Assembly (NCBI GenBank): GCA_966211965.1
Contig: CBIHON010000001.1
Location: 186,001-250,000, forward strand
Direction of reading: 5' to 3'
From: CBIHON01 sp966211965
GTDB lineage: Bacteria > Pseudomonadota > Gammaproteobacteria > Burkholderiales > Burkholderiaceae_D
Length of the DNA: 64,000 nt
The translations under genes and the position numbers were made by a program. Under the pieces are notes generated by a model. It saw nothing but the letters and a program-made list of their open reading frames with translations. It searched no databases and was not told the origin of the DNA. Below are positions 1 through 7,691 of this stretch, one piece after another. Each line of letters opens with the position of its first letter. Positions within the stretch are counted from its first letter, which is position 1.

Positions 1-1
1 C

Positions 2-232
2 CGCCATCAGATTGCCCTCAGAGTGTTCGAACGCGGTGCGGGCGAGACGCTGGCCTGCGGCACAGGCTCCTGCGCAGCCGTGGTCGCCGGCATTCGCCGC
101 GGCTTGCTGGATTCACCGGTCAAGGTCCGCACCCATGGCGGCGAATTGTCGATTGCCTGGGCCGGCGGCACCGCTCCGGTCATGCTTACCGGACCGGCAG
201 TCAAAGTCTTTGAAGGCGAAATCGACATTTAA
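2..232 (+). CDS. dapF: Diaminopimelate epimerase, C-terminal part (cut by window start)
   Basis: DapF interconverts LL- and meso-diaminopimelate in lysine and peptidoglycan synthesis in the cytoplasm. Only the last 76 codons are present. They carry the family signature around the second catalytic cysteine (ERGAGETLACGTGSCA) and the usual C-terminal glycine-rich strand. The frame is open to the left edge, so the start lies outside. A DUF484 gene and xerC follow, a common proteobacterial order. The identification rests on the catalytic motif and is secure despite truncation. Confidence 0.95.
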   Translation, partial: RHQIALRVFERGAGETLACGTGSCAAVVAGIRRGLLDSPVKVRTHGGELSIAWAGGTAPVMLTGPAVKVFEGEIDI

Positions 233-353
233 TGCAGGTGCGGTTGTCGGGTAAAATCATGGCTGGACGCCGCGCTCGCCCTGAGCGAGAGAGCAACATC
301 TTCCGGCGCCGCCGCTATCGTTTTTTCTGCACAGTATAAAAAGGAACACATCC

Positions 354-1010
354 TTGGACTCCGCTTCCGTCGCCGCTTACCTGGCAGACCACTCGCATTT
401 TTTCGAAGAACATGCCGAGTTGCTGTCACGGATAAAACTGACCAGCCCGCTTGCCGGCCGTACTGTATCCCTGCAAGAAAGGCAGATGGAAGTCCTGCGC
501 GAAAAGATCAAGGCACTGGAATTGCGCATGAACGACCTGGTGCGGACCGCCCAGGAGAACGACGCAATCAACCAGAAGTTCCAAATATGGAGCCGCGCCT
601 TGCTGTTGGCGCGCAACGATGTCGATTTGCCCCACGCCTTGATCAACGGCTTGCAGGAAATTTTCTCTGTGCCGCATGCGACTCTGCGCATCTGGAACGT
701 GGCGGAAGATTTTGCGCATACCTGGTTTGCCGCTCCGGTATCGGAAGACTCGCAGATTTTTTCGAATGGCCTGAGCGCGCCGTTCTGCGGCAAAAACAAT
801 GATTTCGAAGCGGCCTCATGGCTGGAAGAGGCGCCATCGATACAATCAATCGCGATGCTGCCGCTGCGGGTCGACAGCGCTTCGCAGGCATTCGGTCTGC
901 TGGTACTGGGTTCGCCCGATCCGGCGCGCTTTACTTCCGACATGGCCACCGACTTCCTGATGCGGATTGGAGAGACCGCCAGCGCCGCGCTGACATGCCT
1001 GCTGAACTAG
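354..1010 (+). CDS. DUF484 family protein
   Basis: A 218-residue cytoplasmic protein of the DUF484 family, typically found between dapF and xerC. Residues 1-60 hold the conserved start (VAAYLADHSHFFEEH) and a coiled coil (LQERQMEVLREKIKALELR). The rest resembles a GAF-like sensory fold. The start is a TTG preceded by AAGGA 9 bases upstream; no ATG fits the conserved N-terminus. The stop overlaps the xerC start by 16 bases, so the two are probably co-translated. The biochemical role is not established; function beyond the family name is unknown. Confidence 0.88.
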   Translation: MDSASVAAYLADHSHFFEEHAELLSRIKLTSPLAGRTVSLQERQMEVLREKIKALELRMNDLVRTAQENDAINQKFQIWSRALLLARNDVDLPHALINGLQEIFSVPHATLRIWNVAEDFAHTWFAAPVSEDSQIFSNGLSAPFCGKNNDFEAASWLEEAPSIQSIAMLPLRVDSASQAFGLLVLGSPDPARFTSDMATDFLMRIGETASAALTCLLN

Positions 1011-1954
1011 ACAATCAAGCTTACCTGGACGGCTATCTCGCCAGTCTGCGCACGCAGCGCAAACTATCTCCACATACCGTCAGCAGCTATGGCCGCGACC
1101 TGGCTGAACTGACTGCCTTGGCCGCGGCCCTGCCGGCACAGACGGCCCTGGTCTCCCTCAGCCTTTTTCATATACGGAAATTTGCCGCGCAATTGCACGC
1201 AAAAGGCCTGAATGCTCGCTCGATAGCCCGCAAACTATCGGCCTGGCGCGGTTTCTTCGACTGGCTGTCCGAGCAAACCGCGCTGGCGTCAAATCCGGTT
1301 GAAGGCGTAAAAGCGCCCAAGCGCAGCAAGCCCCTGCCCAAAGCACTGTCGGCCGATGACGCGGTGCGACTGGTTTCGGAAACTGCGCCCGGCAAGGATA
1401 GCGAACCCACCCTGCAGGCATGCAACCGGGCAATGCTGGAACTGTTTTATTCGAGCGGTTTGCGCGTATCGGAACTGGTCGGACTGGACCTGCGGTACAC
1501 GCATGAGGCGAATTATGTTTCGGCCGGCTGGATCGATTTCGACGCGCATGAAGTAACCGTGACCGGCAAGGGCGGCAAGATGCGCAGCGTACCGGTCGGA
1601 CAGCATGCGATGGACGCCATCGCCGCATGGCTGACGCGGCGCGGCGCACTGCTCAAAGCCGACCCGCGGCCCTTGTTCTTGAGCGAACGCGGCACACGTA
1701 TCTCGCCGCGGGTAGCCCAATTAAGGCTGAAAGCCCATGCCCAAGCACTCGGCATTCCGGTCGACGTGCATCCGCATGTGCTGCGTCACTCCTTCGCCTC
1801 GCACGTGCTGCAATCATCGGGCGACTTGCGGGCAGTGCAGGAAATGCTGGGGCATGCCTCGATCGCGGCAACCCAGGTGTATACGTCGCTCGATTTCCAG
1901 CGCCTGGCGCAGGTGTATGACGCGGCGCATCCACGCGCCAGGAAGAAAAATTGA
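995..1954 (+). CDS. xerC: Tyrosine recombinase XerC
   Basis: XerC acts with XerD at dif to resolve chromosome dimers. The 319-residue protein has an N-terminal SAM-like core-binding domain (residues 1-95) and a C-terminal catalytic domain. The catalytic set is visible: Arg in SSGLRVSEL, Lys in GKGGKMRSVPV, HxxR in HVLRHSFASH, His in LGHASI and the nucleophile Tyr in TQVYTSLD. The open frame extends to 818, but that part lies over DUF484. The ATG at 995 (MPAELDNQAYL) gives the usual length and a translationally coupled overlap with DUF484. Confidence 0.93.
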   Translation: MPAELDNQAYLDGYLASLRTQRKLSPHTVSSYGRDLAELTALAAALPAQTALVSLSLFHIRKFAAQLHAKGLNARSIARKLSAWRGFFDWLSEQTALASNPVEGVKAPKRSKPLPKALSADDAVRLVSETAPGKDSEPTLQACNRAMLELFYSSGLRVSELVGLDLRYTHEANYVSAGWIDFDAHEVTVTGKGGKMRSVPVGQHAMDAIAAWLTRRGALLKADPRPLFLSERGTRISPRVAQLRLKAHAQALGIPVDVHPHVLRHSFASHVLQSSGDLRAVQEMLGHASIAATQVYTSLDFQRLAQVYDAAHPRARKKN

Positions 1955-1995
1955 TGCCCGGCTACCGGCCGAACCGGAAACCTGCCTTCATTTTT

Positions 1996-2026
1996 TTGCA
2001 ACTGAATTGCAAAATTACGGCATAAT
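1996..2026 (+). promoter_or_regulatory. Promoter with palindromic operator upstream of the Fur-family gene
   Basis: A CATAAT hexamer at 2021-2026 is a good -10, with TTGCAA at 1996-2001 as a possible -35 (19-bp spacing). The 17-mer TGCAACTGAATTGCAAA at 1997-2013 is a near-palindrome lying between them. The same 17-mer, differing only in its three central bases, occurs at 4848-4864 over the start of the ABC gene. A bound repressor here would block RNA polymerase. Autoregulation by the Zur-like protein is inferred. Confidence 0.6.
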
Positions 2027-2056
2027 CCCCGCCATATTGCCCCGACTTCCATACCG

Positions 2057-2614
2057 ATGAAAGCCAAACCCGATACCGCTCGCGCTTCCTTCGACCATAC
2101 GCACCAAGCATCCCAGGCGCTCGCCGAATCGCGGCTGCGCGAGGCCTCGGTGCGCGTCACCGCAGCCAGGGTGAAAGTGCTGGCGGCTTTATTGAATGCG
2201 CGTTGCGCTTTTTCGCATCAGGACGTGCAAGATACGCTGGCCGACATGGATCGGGTCACGCTTTACCGTGCACTGGATTGCCTCACCGATGCCGGGTTGG
2301 CGCACAAGATTTCCGGTGACGACCGCGTATTCCGCTACAGCGCCGGGACCGAACATGGCGAACATGGCGCGGCTACCCATTCCGCCCATTCACCAGTCCA
2401 GCATCAACACGGCCATTTCAAATGCACTCGCTGCGGCAAGGTATTCTGCCTCGACAGCAGCGGTGAAGCAGGCATCGCATCGGACTCGGCCAAGCGCCAG
2501 GCCACGTTGCGCAAGCAGTTGCAAAGCGCGCTGCAGGAGACTCTTGGAAAAGGTTTCCAGAGTCACGATATCGAACTGACTATCAAAGGCTGGTGCCCGG
2601 ATTGCGCCGCTTAG
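2057..2614 (+). CDS. zur: Fur-family transcriptional regulator, Zur-like
   Basis: A 185-residue metal-dependent repressor. The winged-helix part (about residues 25-90) includes the Fur motif DRVTLYRALDCLTDAGL. The dimerisation part has the HxHFKCTRCGK metal site and a second Cys pair near the C-terminus (WCPDC) for structural zinc. A His-rich stretch at about residues 98-120 is typical of zinc-sensing members. It lies 1 base from a CobW-type GTPase gene and close to other genes of known Zur regulons, so Zur is preferred over Fur or PerR. The symbol is inferred from family and context. Confidence 0.82.
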   Translation: MKAKPDTARASFDHTHQASQALAESRLREASVRVTAARVKVLAALLNARCAFSHQDVQDTLADMDRVTLYRALDCLTDAGLAHKISGDDRVFRYSAGTEHGEHGAATHSAHSPVQHQHGHFKCTRCGKVFCLDSSGEAGIASDSAKRQATLRKQLQSALQETLGKGFQSHDIELTIKGWCPDCAA

Positions 2615-2615
2615 A

Positions 2616-3689
2616 ATGTCCCTTACTCCACTCATCCCCATGGCCCTGATACCTGCTACCATCCTGACCGGCTTCCTCGGCGCCGGTAAAACCACCCTCC
2701 TCAACCGCATCCTGCAAGAGCCACACGGCTACAAGATCGCGGTGATAGAAAATGAGTTCGGAGAGGAAAGCATCGACAATGAAATCCTGGTGCAGGACAG
2801 CACCGAGCAAATTGTCGAAATGAATAACGGCTGCATCTGCTGCACGGTGCGCGGCGACCTGATCGCGGCGCTCAGTACACTGGCGCGCAAACGCGCGGCA
2901 GGCGAACTACAGTTCGACCGGGTCGTGATCGAAACCACAGGCTTGGCCAATCCGGGTCCGGTGGCGCAAACTTTTTTCATGGATGAAGAGGTTGCGGCGC
3001 ACTATCTGCTGGACGCGATCATCACGGTGGTCGATGCCAAACATGCAATGCAACAGCTGGACCAGCACGAAGAAGCGCAGCGCCAGGTCGGATTTGCCGA
3101 CCGTCTGCTGCTGTCGAAAACCGACGTAGCCGATGCCTCCGGACTCGATGCGCTCAGCATGCGGCTGAAACACATCAATCCGCGCGCACCAATCGGCAAG
3201 CTCGATTTCGGCAAAGCGCCGATCGCCGATATCCTCGACCTGCGCGGCTTCAACCTGAACGAGAAGCTTGAGATCAACCCGGATTTCCTGGCCGAAGAAG
3301 AGCACGTACATGACGAGCATTGCGGCCATGACCATGCCCACGATCACGATCACGCTCACCATGGCTGCGACCATCACCACGCTCATCACACCGACGATAT
3401 CGCGGCCTTCGTCTTCCGCAGCGAACGCCCTTTCAATGCCGCCATGCTGGATGAATTCCTGAGCAGCCTGGTGCAGATTTTCGGTCCGCGCATGTTGCGT
3501 TACAAAGGAGTGTTATGGATGGATGGCGCAGATAGAAAAGTGATATTCCAAGGCGTACATCAAATGATGGGCAGCGATATTGGCGGAAAATGGGGAGAAA
3601 ACGAGGTACGCGGAAGCAAAATGGTGTTTATCGGTAAAAATCTGCCGAAAGATACTTTTATTCAGGGACTGGAACAGTGTTTGGTATAA
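2616..3689 (+). CDS. CobW/COG0523 GTPase, putative zinc metallochaperone
   Basis: A 357-residue P-loop GTPase of the COG0523 (CobW/ZNG1) family. It has Walker A (GFLGAGKTTLLNRIL, residues 19-33), the diagnostic metal-binding CxCC (NNGCICCTVRGD, about residues 70-81) and a very His/Asp-rich loop at about residues 228-265. The CobW C-terminal domain follows (FRSERPFNAAMLDEF, LRYKGVLW). Such proteins use GTP hydrolysis to deliver zinc to client enzymes under zinc limitation. The gene starts right after the Zur-like stop, so the two form an operon. The alternative start at Met9 (2640) cannot be excluded. Confidence 0.9.
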   Translation: MSLTPLIPMALIPATILTGFLGAGKTTLLNRILQEPHGYKIAVIENEFGEESIDNEILVQDSTEQIVEMNNGCICCTVRGDLIAALSTLARKRAAGELQFDRVVIETTGLANPGPVAQTFFMDEEVAAHYLLDAIITVVDAKHAMQQLDQHEEAQRQVGFADRLLLSKTDVADASGLDALSMRLKHINPRAPIGKLDFGKAPIADILDLRGFNLNEKLEINPDFLAEEEHVHDEHCGHDHAHDHDHAHHGCDHHHAHHTDDIAAFVFRSERPFNAAMLDEFLSSLVQIFGPRMLRYKGVLWMDGADRKVIFQGVHQMMGSDIGGKWGENEVRGSKMVFIGKNLPKDTFIQGLEQCLV

Positions 3690-3793
3690 ACTATTGTAGT
3701 TTTGATCTTCGGAGGCGGAGATGCGGGGCCGGTGAAATCGCAGGCAGCGCCTGAGGAATTGAGCTTTAGGCAGTTCATTGAGGATGAGGCACC

Positions 3794-4774
3794 ATGAACG
3801 CAAGCGTAACCAAGTCTACCAAGAAAAACAGCTCCGCCAAAACCGCCGGCAAGATGGCGGCCAAGGCAGTCCCGCCTGCGAAAGTACAGCCGAATCCCAA
3901 ACCTGCAGTAAAATCCCCCCTGAAAACGGTAACAGGCAAAATAGCCAAAACAATAAAAAGTGCATTGAAATCGGCAGCAGAAGCCACAAATCCAGCAAAA
4001 GAAACAACGAAGAGCAATGCAAAACCGGCAGCCGGGGCGAACGAAAAACTTAACACAATTGCAGTGCCGAATTCGCCGGCCAAATCCGTAAGCAAGCCGC
4101 CGCCAGTAATCAAGGCCAGCCCGGCAAAAGCTGTTAGAGTGTCGGGAAAAGTAAAGCAGAGCAGCAGCACCGTTTCCTCCCCGGCACACAATACCGCGGG
4201 TTCCGCAGTGAAAGTGAATGGCAAAGCAGCTTTGTCCGGCACCGAGAAAGACATCGATATTGCAAGCGCCGGATTAGCAGATAAAATTGAACAAACCGTA
4301 GTCTCGAAAGTAAGCGAAGTGGCAAATAAAACACCTAAACCGACACCGACCGTCTCCACTGACGGCCCTCTGCTGACCGAAGCGCAAATCTTGAAGATGA
4401 GCGACAAGGACTATATGAACGCGGCGCAACTGGCCTTTTTCAAGGCGCGTTTGCAGCAGCTTGAAAAAGACTTGCTTAAAAACGCCGGCGAGACGACCGA
4501 ACACCTGCGCGAGACCGTGCTGGTGCCCGATCCCGCCGACCGCGCCACCATCGAGGAAGAACATGCCTTGGAATTGCGCACGCGCGACCGCGAACGCAAG
4601 CTGCTCAAGAAAGTCCAGCAATCCATCGCCGCCATTGATGCCGGCGATTATGGCTGGTGCGAAGAAACAGGGGAACCGATCGGCATCCCGCGCCTGCTGG
4701 CACGCCCTACCGCAACGCTCTCGCTTGAAGCGCAGCAACGCCGGGAATTGAAACAAAAGCTGTACGGCGACTGA
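3794..4774 (+). CDS. dksA: DksA/TraR family protein with long basic N-terminal extension
   Basis: The C-terminal 125 residues (from Met202) are a DksA: a coiled-coil with the acidic tip that enters the RNA polymerase secondary channel, then the zinc-finger region. Only one of the four classical cysteines remains (WCEETGEP, then ATLSLEAQQ), a variant I recall from alpha- and betaproteobacterial DksA. Residues 1-201 are low-complexity Lys/Ala/Pro/Thr, resembling histone H1 or AlgP-type tails. A Shine-Dalgarno-like GAGGATGAGG before 3794 supports the long form. An internal start at Met202 (4397) would give a standard short DksA. It binds RNA polymerase and ppGpp in the stringent response. Confidence 0.87.
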   Translation: MNASVTKSTKKNSSAKTAGKMAAKAVPPAKVQPNPKPAVKSPLKTVTGKIAKTIKSALKSAAEATNPAKETTKSNAKPAAGANEKLNTIAVPNSPAKSVSKPPPVIKASPAKAVRVSGKVKQSSSTVSSPAHNTAGSAVKVNGKAALSGTEKDIDIASAGLADKIEQTVVSKVSEVANKTPKPTPTVSTDGPLLTEAQILKMSDKDYMNAAQLAFFKARLQQLEKDLLKNAGETTEHLRETVLVPDPADRATIEEEHALELRTRDRERKLLKKVQQSIAAIDAGDYGWCEETGEPIGIPRLLARPTATLSLEAQQRRELKQKLYGD

Positions 4775-4806
4775 ACCCGGCAGCAATCAAGTAAGCCCCC
4801 TATCCA

Positions 4807-4840
4807 GCGTGCGGCACCACGTCCGCACGCTTCATTTTTT
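4807..4840 (+). terminator. Rho-independent terminator after dksA
   Basis: A perfect 8-bp stem, GCGTGCGG at 4807-4814 with CCGCACGC at 4823-4830, has an 8-base loop and is followed by TTCATTTTTT. It sits 33 bases after the dksA stop and separates dksA from the ABC transporter unit. Confidence 0.85.
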
Positions 4841-4864
4841 CATAATATGCAACTATGTTGCAAA
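4841..4864 (+). promoter_or_regulatory. Palindromic operator overlapping the ABC gene start
   Basis: TGCAACTATGTTGCAAA at 4848-4864 matches the site in front of the Zur-like gene in 14 of 17 bases, with all differences in the central triplet. The core GCAAC-TAT-GTTGC is perfectly symmetric. CATAAT at 4841-4846 could be a -10. The ATG at 4855 lies inside the palindrome, and no Shine-Dalgarno precedes it, so the transcript may be leaderless. Zur binding is inferred. Confidence 0.6.
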
Positions 4865-5520
4865 TATCCAAGCTCAGCTATTCCTATCCTAAGGCCCGCT
4901 CGCCGCAACTTTCGATCGCGGCATTTTCACTCATACCGGGACAACATGCAGTCATCCTGGGACCATCCGGCTGCGGCAAATCCACCTTGCTGCATTTGAT
5001 GGCAGGCATCCTGACGCCGCAAGAAGGCGAACTGCGAATTGCCGGCACCGAGATCGGCAAACTGACACCGCGCGCGGCCGACGCGTGGCGCGGCAAGAAC
5101 ATCGGCTTCTTGCCGCAAAAGCTAGCCTTGATCCCGAGCCTGTCGGTCCGCGAAAATTTGCTGCTGGCCTCATATGCCAATGGTCAATCTTGCGACGCCG
5201 CGCGTGCCGATTCCCTGCTCCATGCGCTGGACTTGGTCGACAAGGCCGATGCCAAACCGCGCCAACTGAGCCAAGGACAACAACAGCGCGTTGCGATTGC
5301 GCGCGCACTGTTCAACCGCCCCCAATTGCTGCTGGCCGATGAACCAACTGCCAACCTTGATGACGGCGCATGCGCGGCCGCCATCGGCCTGCTGCTCGCC
5401 CAGGCCTCTGACATCGGCGCCTCGCTAGTGATTGCAACCCATGATGCGCGCGTGCGGGAAGCCATGCCGCACGCGCAGATACTGCGTCTTCTTGCCCCTG
5501 TAAAGGAAGCTGCCAGATGA
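4855..5520 (+). CDS. ABC transporter ATP-binding protein (LolD/MacB type)
   Basis: A 221-residue ATPase with Walker A (GPSGCGKSTLLHLMAG, residues 38-53), Q-loop (FLPQKLAL), signature LSQGQQQRVAIARAL, Walker B with catalytic Glu (LLLADEPTANLD) and the H-loop His (IATHDARV). It belongs to the LolD/FtsE/MacB group, which powers FtsX-like permeases acting on the periplasmic side rather than classical solute uptake. It overlaps the permease by 4 bases (ATGA). The ABC-permease-DUF3299 trio resembles a zinc-repressed operon I recall from Pseudomonas aeruginosa (PA4064-PA4066). The substrate is unknown. Confidence 0.9.
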   Translation: MLQISKLSYSYPKARSPQLSIAAFSLIPGQHAVILGPSGCGKSTLLHLMAGILTPQEGELRIAGTEIGKLTPRAADAWRGKNIGFLPQKLALIPSLSVRENLLLASYANGQSCDAARADSLLHALDLVDKADAKPRQLSQGQQQRVAIARALFNRPQLLLADEPTANLDDGACAAAIGLLLAQASDIGASLVIATHDARVREAMPHAQILRLLAPVKEAAR

Positions 5521-6743
5521 GCGGCAAACCCCATCTCAACGCCTTCACGCTATCGCTGAAATCGCTGCGTCATAAACCTTTGACCACCGGCCTCAACCTG
5601 CTGTTGATGGCGGTCGGGATTGCGATGATGACGTTTATCCTGTCGGCATCCCAGCAACTGGAGCAAAGCGCGCTGCGCGATGCCCAAGGCATCGATCTGG
5701 TAGTCGGGGCCAAGGGCTCCCCCTTGCAACTGATCATGTCTTCGATCTTCCATATCGACATCCCGACCGGGAACATTCCCTTGGCAGCGCAAGCGCAACT
5801 GGAAAAGAACCGCCTGGTAAAAAAAGTCATTCCGCTGGCCTTGGGGGACAGTTATCAAGGATTGCGGATGGTCGGCACCAATGCCGATTACATCCAGCAC
5901 TACGGAGGCAATTTCGCACAAGGAAAAATGTTCGACGCGCCGCTGCAAGCGGTGTTCGGCGCGCAGGCCGCCGCCAAGACCGGCGCCGTGCCTGGCGCAA
6001 CTTTCGCCGGCACCCACGGTTTGGCAGGCAACGGTGATGTGCACCGCGGTTCGCCGTATACCGTAGTCGGCATCCTGAAACCCACCGGCAGCGTGCTGGA
6101 TCGCCTGATCCTCACCTCAGTGGAATCAGTGTGGAAAGTGCATGAAGTCGAACATGGAATCGACCCCAGCGACAAAGAGGAAAAAGAGGCAATGGATGCC
6201 GAACGCGAACTCACCGCACTGCTGGTGCAATACGCGTCTCCCCTGGCAGCGGTCAGCATGCCGCGCTTCATCAATAGCCAAAGCGAATTGCAGGCAGCGC
6301 AGCCGGCGTTCGAATCGGCCAAGCTGTTCCGGCTGCTGGGAGTCGGCGTGGATGTGTTGCGCGGGGTTGCGACACTGGTATTGCTGTCGGCCGCGCTGTC
6401 GATGTTCGTTGCACTGTATAACGCACTGGAAGAGCGTAAAACCGATCTGGCAATCATGCGCACATTGGGCGCTGCGCCATCCAGGCTGATGCTTTTGTTG
6501 CTGACCGAAGGCTTGCTGCTGGCGTTCGGCGGAGCCCTGCTGGGCTGGCTGCTGGGACATGCCGCGCTTGGAGTATTAAGCTACATATTGGCGGCGGACC
6601 AGAATTTGAGCCTGAACGCTTGGTCGGTGGCGCAGGATGAAAGCTGGTTGGCCTTGGTGGCGGCAGTGGTGGGACTTGGGGCGGCACTGTTGCCGGCATT
6701 ACGCGCCTATCGGACCGATATCGCCACGACGTTGGCTCACTAA
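5517..6743 (+). CDS. FtsX-like ABC transporter permease
   Basis: A 408-residue inner-membrane permease of the MacB/FtsX (DUF214) type. One transmembrane helix lies near residues 20-40. A large periplasmic domain (about 45-265) follows, then three C-terminal helices (about 275-300, 325-350 and 375-395), with FtsX-family sequence (EERKTDLAIMRTLGA) between them. It pairs with the upstream ATPase by a 4-base overlap. Members of this class extract lipoproteins or transmit ATP-driven motion to periplasmic partners. The DUF3299 protein encoded downstream may be such a partner. Confidence 0.88.
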   Translation: MSGKPHLNAFTLSLKSLRHKPLTTGLNLLLMAVGIAMMTFILSASQQLEQSALRDAQGIDLVVGAKGSPLQLIMSSIFHIDIPTGNIPLAAQAQLEKNRLVKKVIPLALGDSYQGLRMVGTNADYIQHYGGNFAQGKMFDAPLQAVFGAQAAAKTGAVPGATFAGTHGLAGNGDVHRGSPYTVVGILKPTGSVLDRLILTSVESVWKVHEVEHGIDPSDKEEKEAMDAERELTALLVQYASPLAAVSMPRFINSQSELQAAQPAFESAKLFRLLGVGVDVLRGVATLVLLSAALSMFVALYNALEERKTDLAIMRTLGAAPSRLMLLLLTEGLLLAFGGALLGWLLGHAALGVLSYILAADQNLSLNAWSVAQDESWLALVAAVVGLGAALLPALRAYRTDIATTLAH

Positions 6744-6871
6744 AAATGAATCTGCTGGCGCCAGGGATGCAAATCACACCATGCCTCGCGCGCCTGCCAA
6801 AGGCGACATGCCGGCCCGAGAAGGGTAGAATAGTGGGCATTTTCTTGCCCTGAACTTCCGAAAAGGCCGTC

Positions 6872-7399
6872 ATGTCCTCCATTATCCTGCGTCCCTTGCG
6901 ATCTTCGCTGACCCTGCTCATGGTTGTTCCTGCCTTGGCTTTTGCGGCGACGCAAGTCCCGCCGCCCCAAGGCGAACATGTTCCTCTTCCCGCCGCAGCC
7001 GGAGCGTCGCCCATCATGCCGCAACTGCCGGAAGTGAAAGGCGTGGTCTCCTGGAATACCTTGGCCAAAGTCAAGCAAGTCAAGGCCAAAGACCGTATCC
7101 TGCCGGAATTTACCAAGGACATCAGCGCCTTGAACGATCAGGAAGTCAAGGTGCAAGGCTTCATGATGCCGCTGGAACCGGGCGAGAAGCAAAAACATTT
7201 CCTGCTTTCGGTCAATCCGCAAACCTGCGCCTACTGCCTGCCGGCGGGTCCGGAAGGGGTGGTCGAAGTCAATTCCAAGACGCCGGTCAAATATACTTTC
7301 GAACCGGTCGTCGTAACGGGAAAGATGACGATATTAAAAGACGATCCGATGGGATTGTATTACCGCTTGTCGAATGCGGCGCCGATATCCGTCAAATAA
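6872..7399 (+). CDS. Exported DUF3299 family protein
   Basis: A 175-residue protein with an N-terminal signal peptide (hydrophobic LTLLMVVPALAFA, cleavage near residue 26) and a DUF3299 domain. Family hallmarks are the conserved VKVQGFMMPLE and the motif CAYC (NPQTCAYCLPAG), a likely metal or redox site. A weak Shine-Dalgarno (AAAAGG) precedes the ATG. The family often accompanies MacB-like ABC pairs in zinc-repressed operons, suggesting a periplasmic metal-related role, but no biochemical function is assigned. Confidence 0.8.
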   Translation: MSSIILRPLRSSLTLLMVVPALAFAATQVPPPQGEHVPLPAAAGASPIMPQLPEVKGVVSWNTLAKVKQVKAKDRILPEFTKDISALNDQEVKVQGFMMPLEPGEKQKHFLLSVNPQTCAYCLPAGPEGVVEVNSKTPVKYTFEPVVVTGKMTILKDDPMGLYYRLSNAAPISVK

Positions 7400-7457
7400 A
7401 GCCTCATCCATATTTCGCGCAACAAAGGGCCCTGCTCCGGCACATCGCCCTTGCTCT

Positions 7458-7480
7458 GCCGCTTTCTCGCGGCCTTTTTT
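7458..7480 (+). terminator. Terminator after the DUF3299 gene
   Basis: GCCGC at 7458-7462 pairs with GCGGC at 7469-7473 and is followed by CTTTTTT. It lies about 60 bases after the DUF3299 stop and closes the ABC transporter unit. Confidence 0.7.
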
Positions 7481-7529
7481 GCTTCAATCGCTCTTGTGAA
7501 ACACATCGGCTGGATTGTTACATTCTGCA

Positions 7530-7630
7530 TAGTTTGTTATTTTCATGCGGAAATGGATTACCATTTAACAAACTAATTTCCGAACGGCTCACCTGATAGT
7601 CGGTTTGTGTTACCTTTATAGCGCTATAAT
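7530..7630 (+). promoter_or_regulatory. Putative promoter and inverted repeat before the STAS gene
   Basis: TATAAT at 7625-7630 is a consensus -10; the -35 (GGTTTG at 7602-7607, 17-bp spacing) is weak. Upstream, TAGTTTGTTA at 7530-7539 and TAACAAACTA at 7566-7575 are perfect 10-bp inverted arms 26 bases apart, a possible regulator site or AT-rich stem. The leader to the GTG start is about 55 bases. Confidence 0.5.
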
Positions 7631-7691
7631 TTCACAGCGACCCTCGTCTTGCGGGCCAAGCTAACGAAATACATTCACATCCAGGAAAAAC

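Noticed and set aside
818..994. 59-codon N-terminal extension of xerC
   Set aside because: It lies entirely over the DUF484 gene in another frame. The ATG at 995 gives the conserved start and usual XerC length.
995..1954. Integrase of a mobile element rather than XerC
   Set aside because: The dapF-DUF484-xerC neighbourhood and the 319-residue length fit the housekeeping recombinase.
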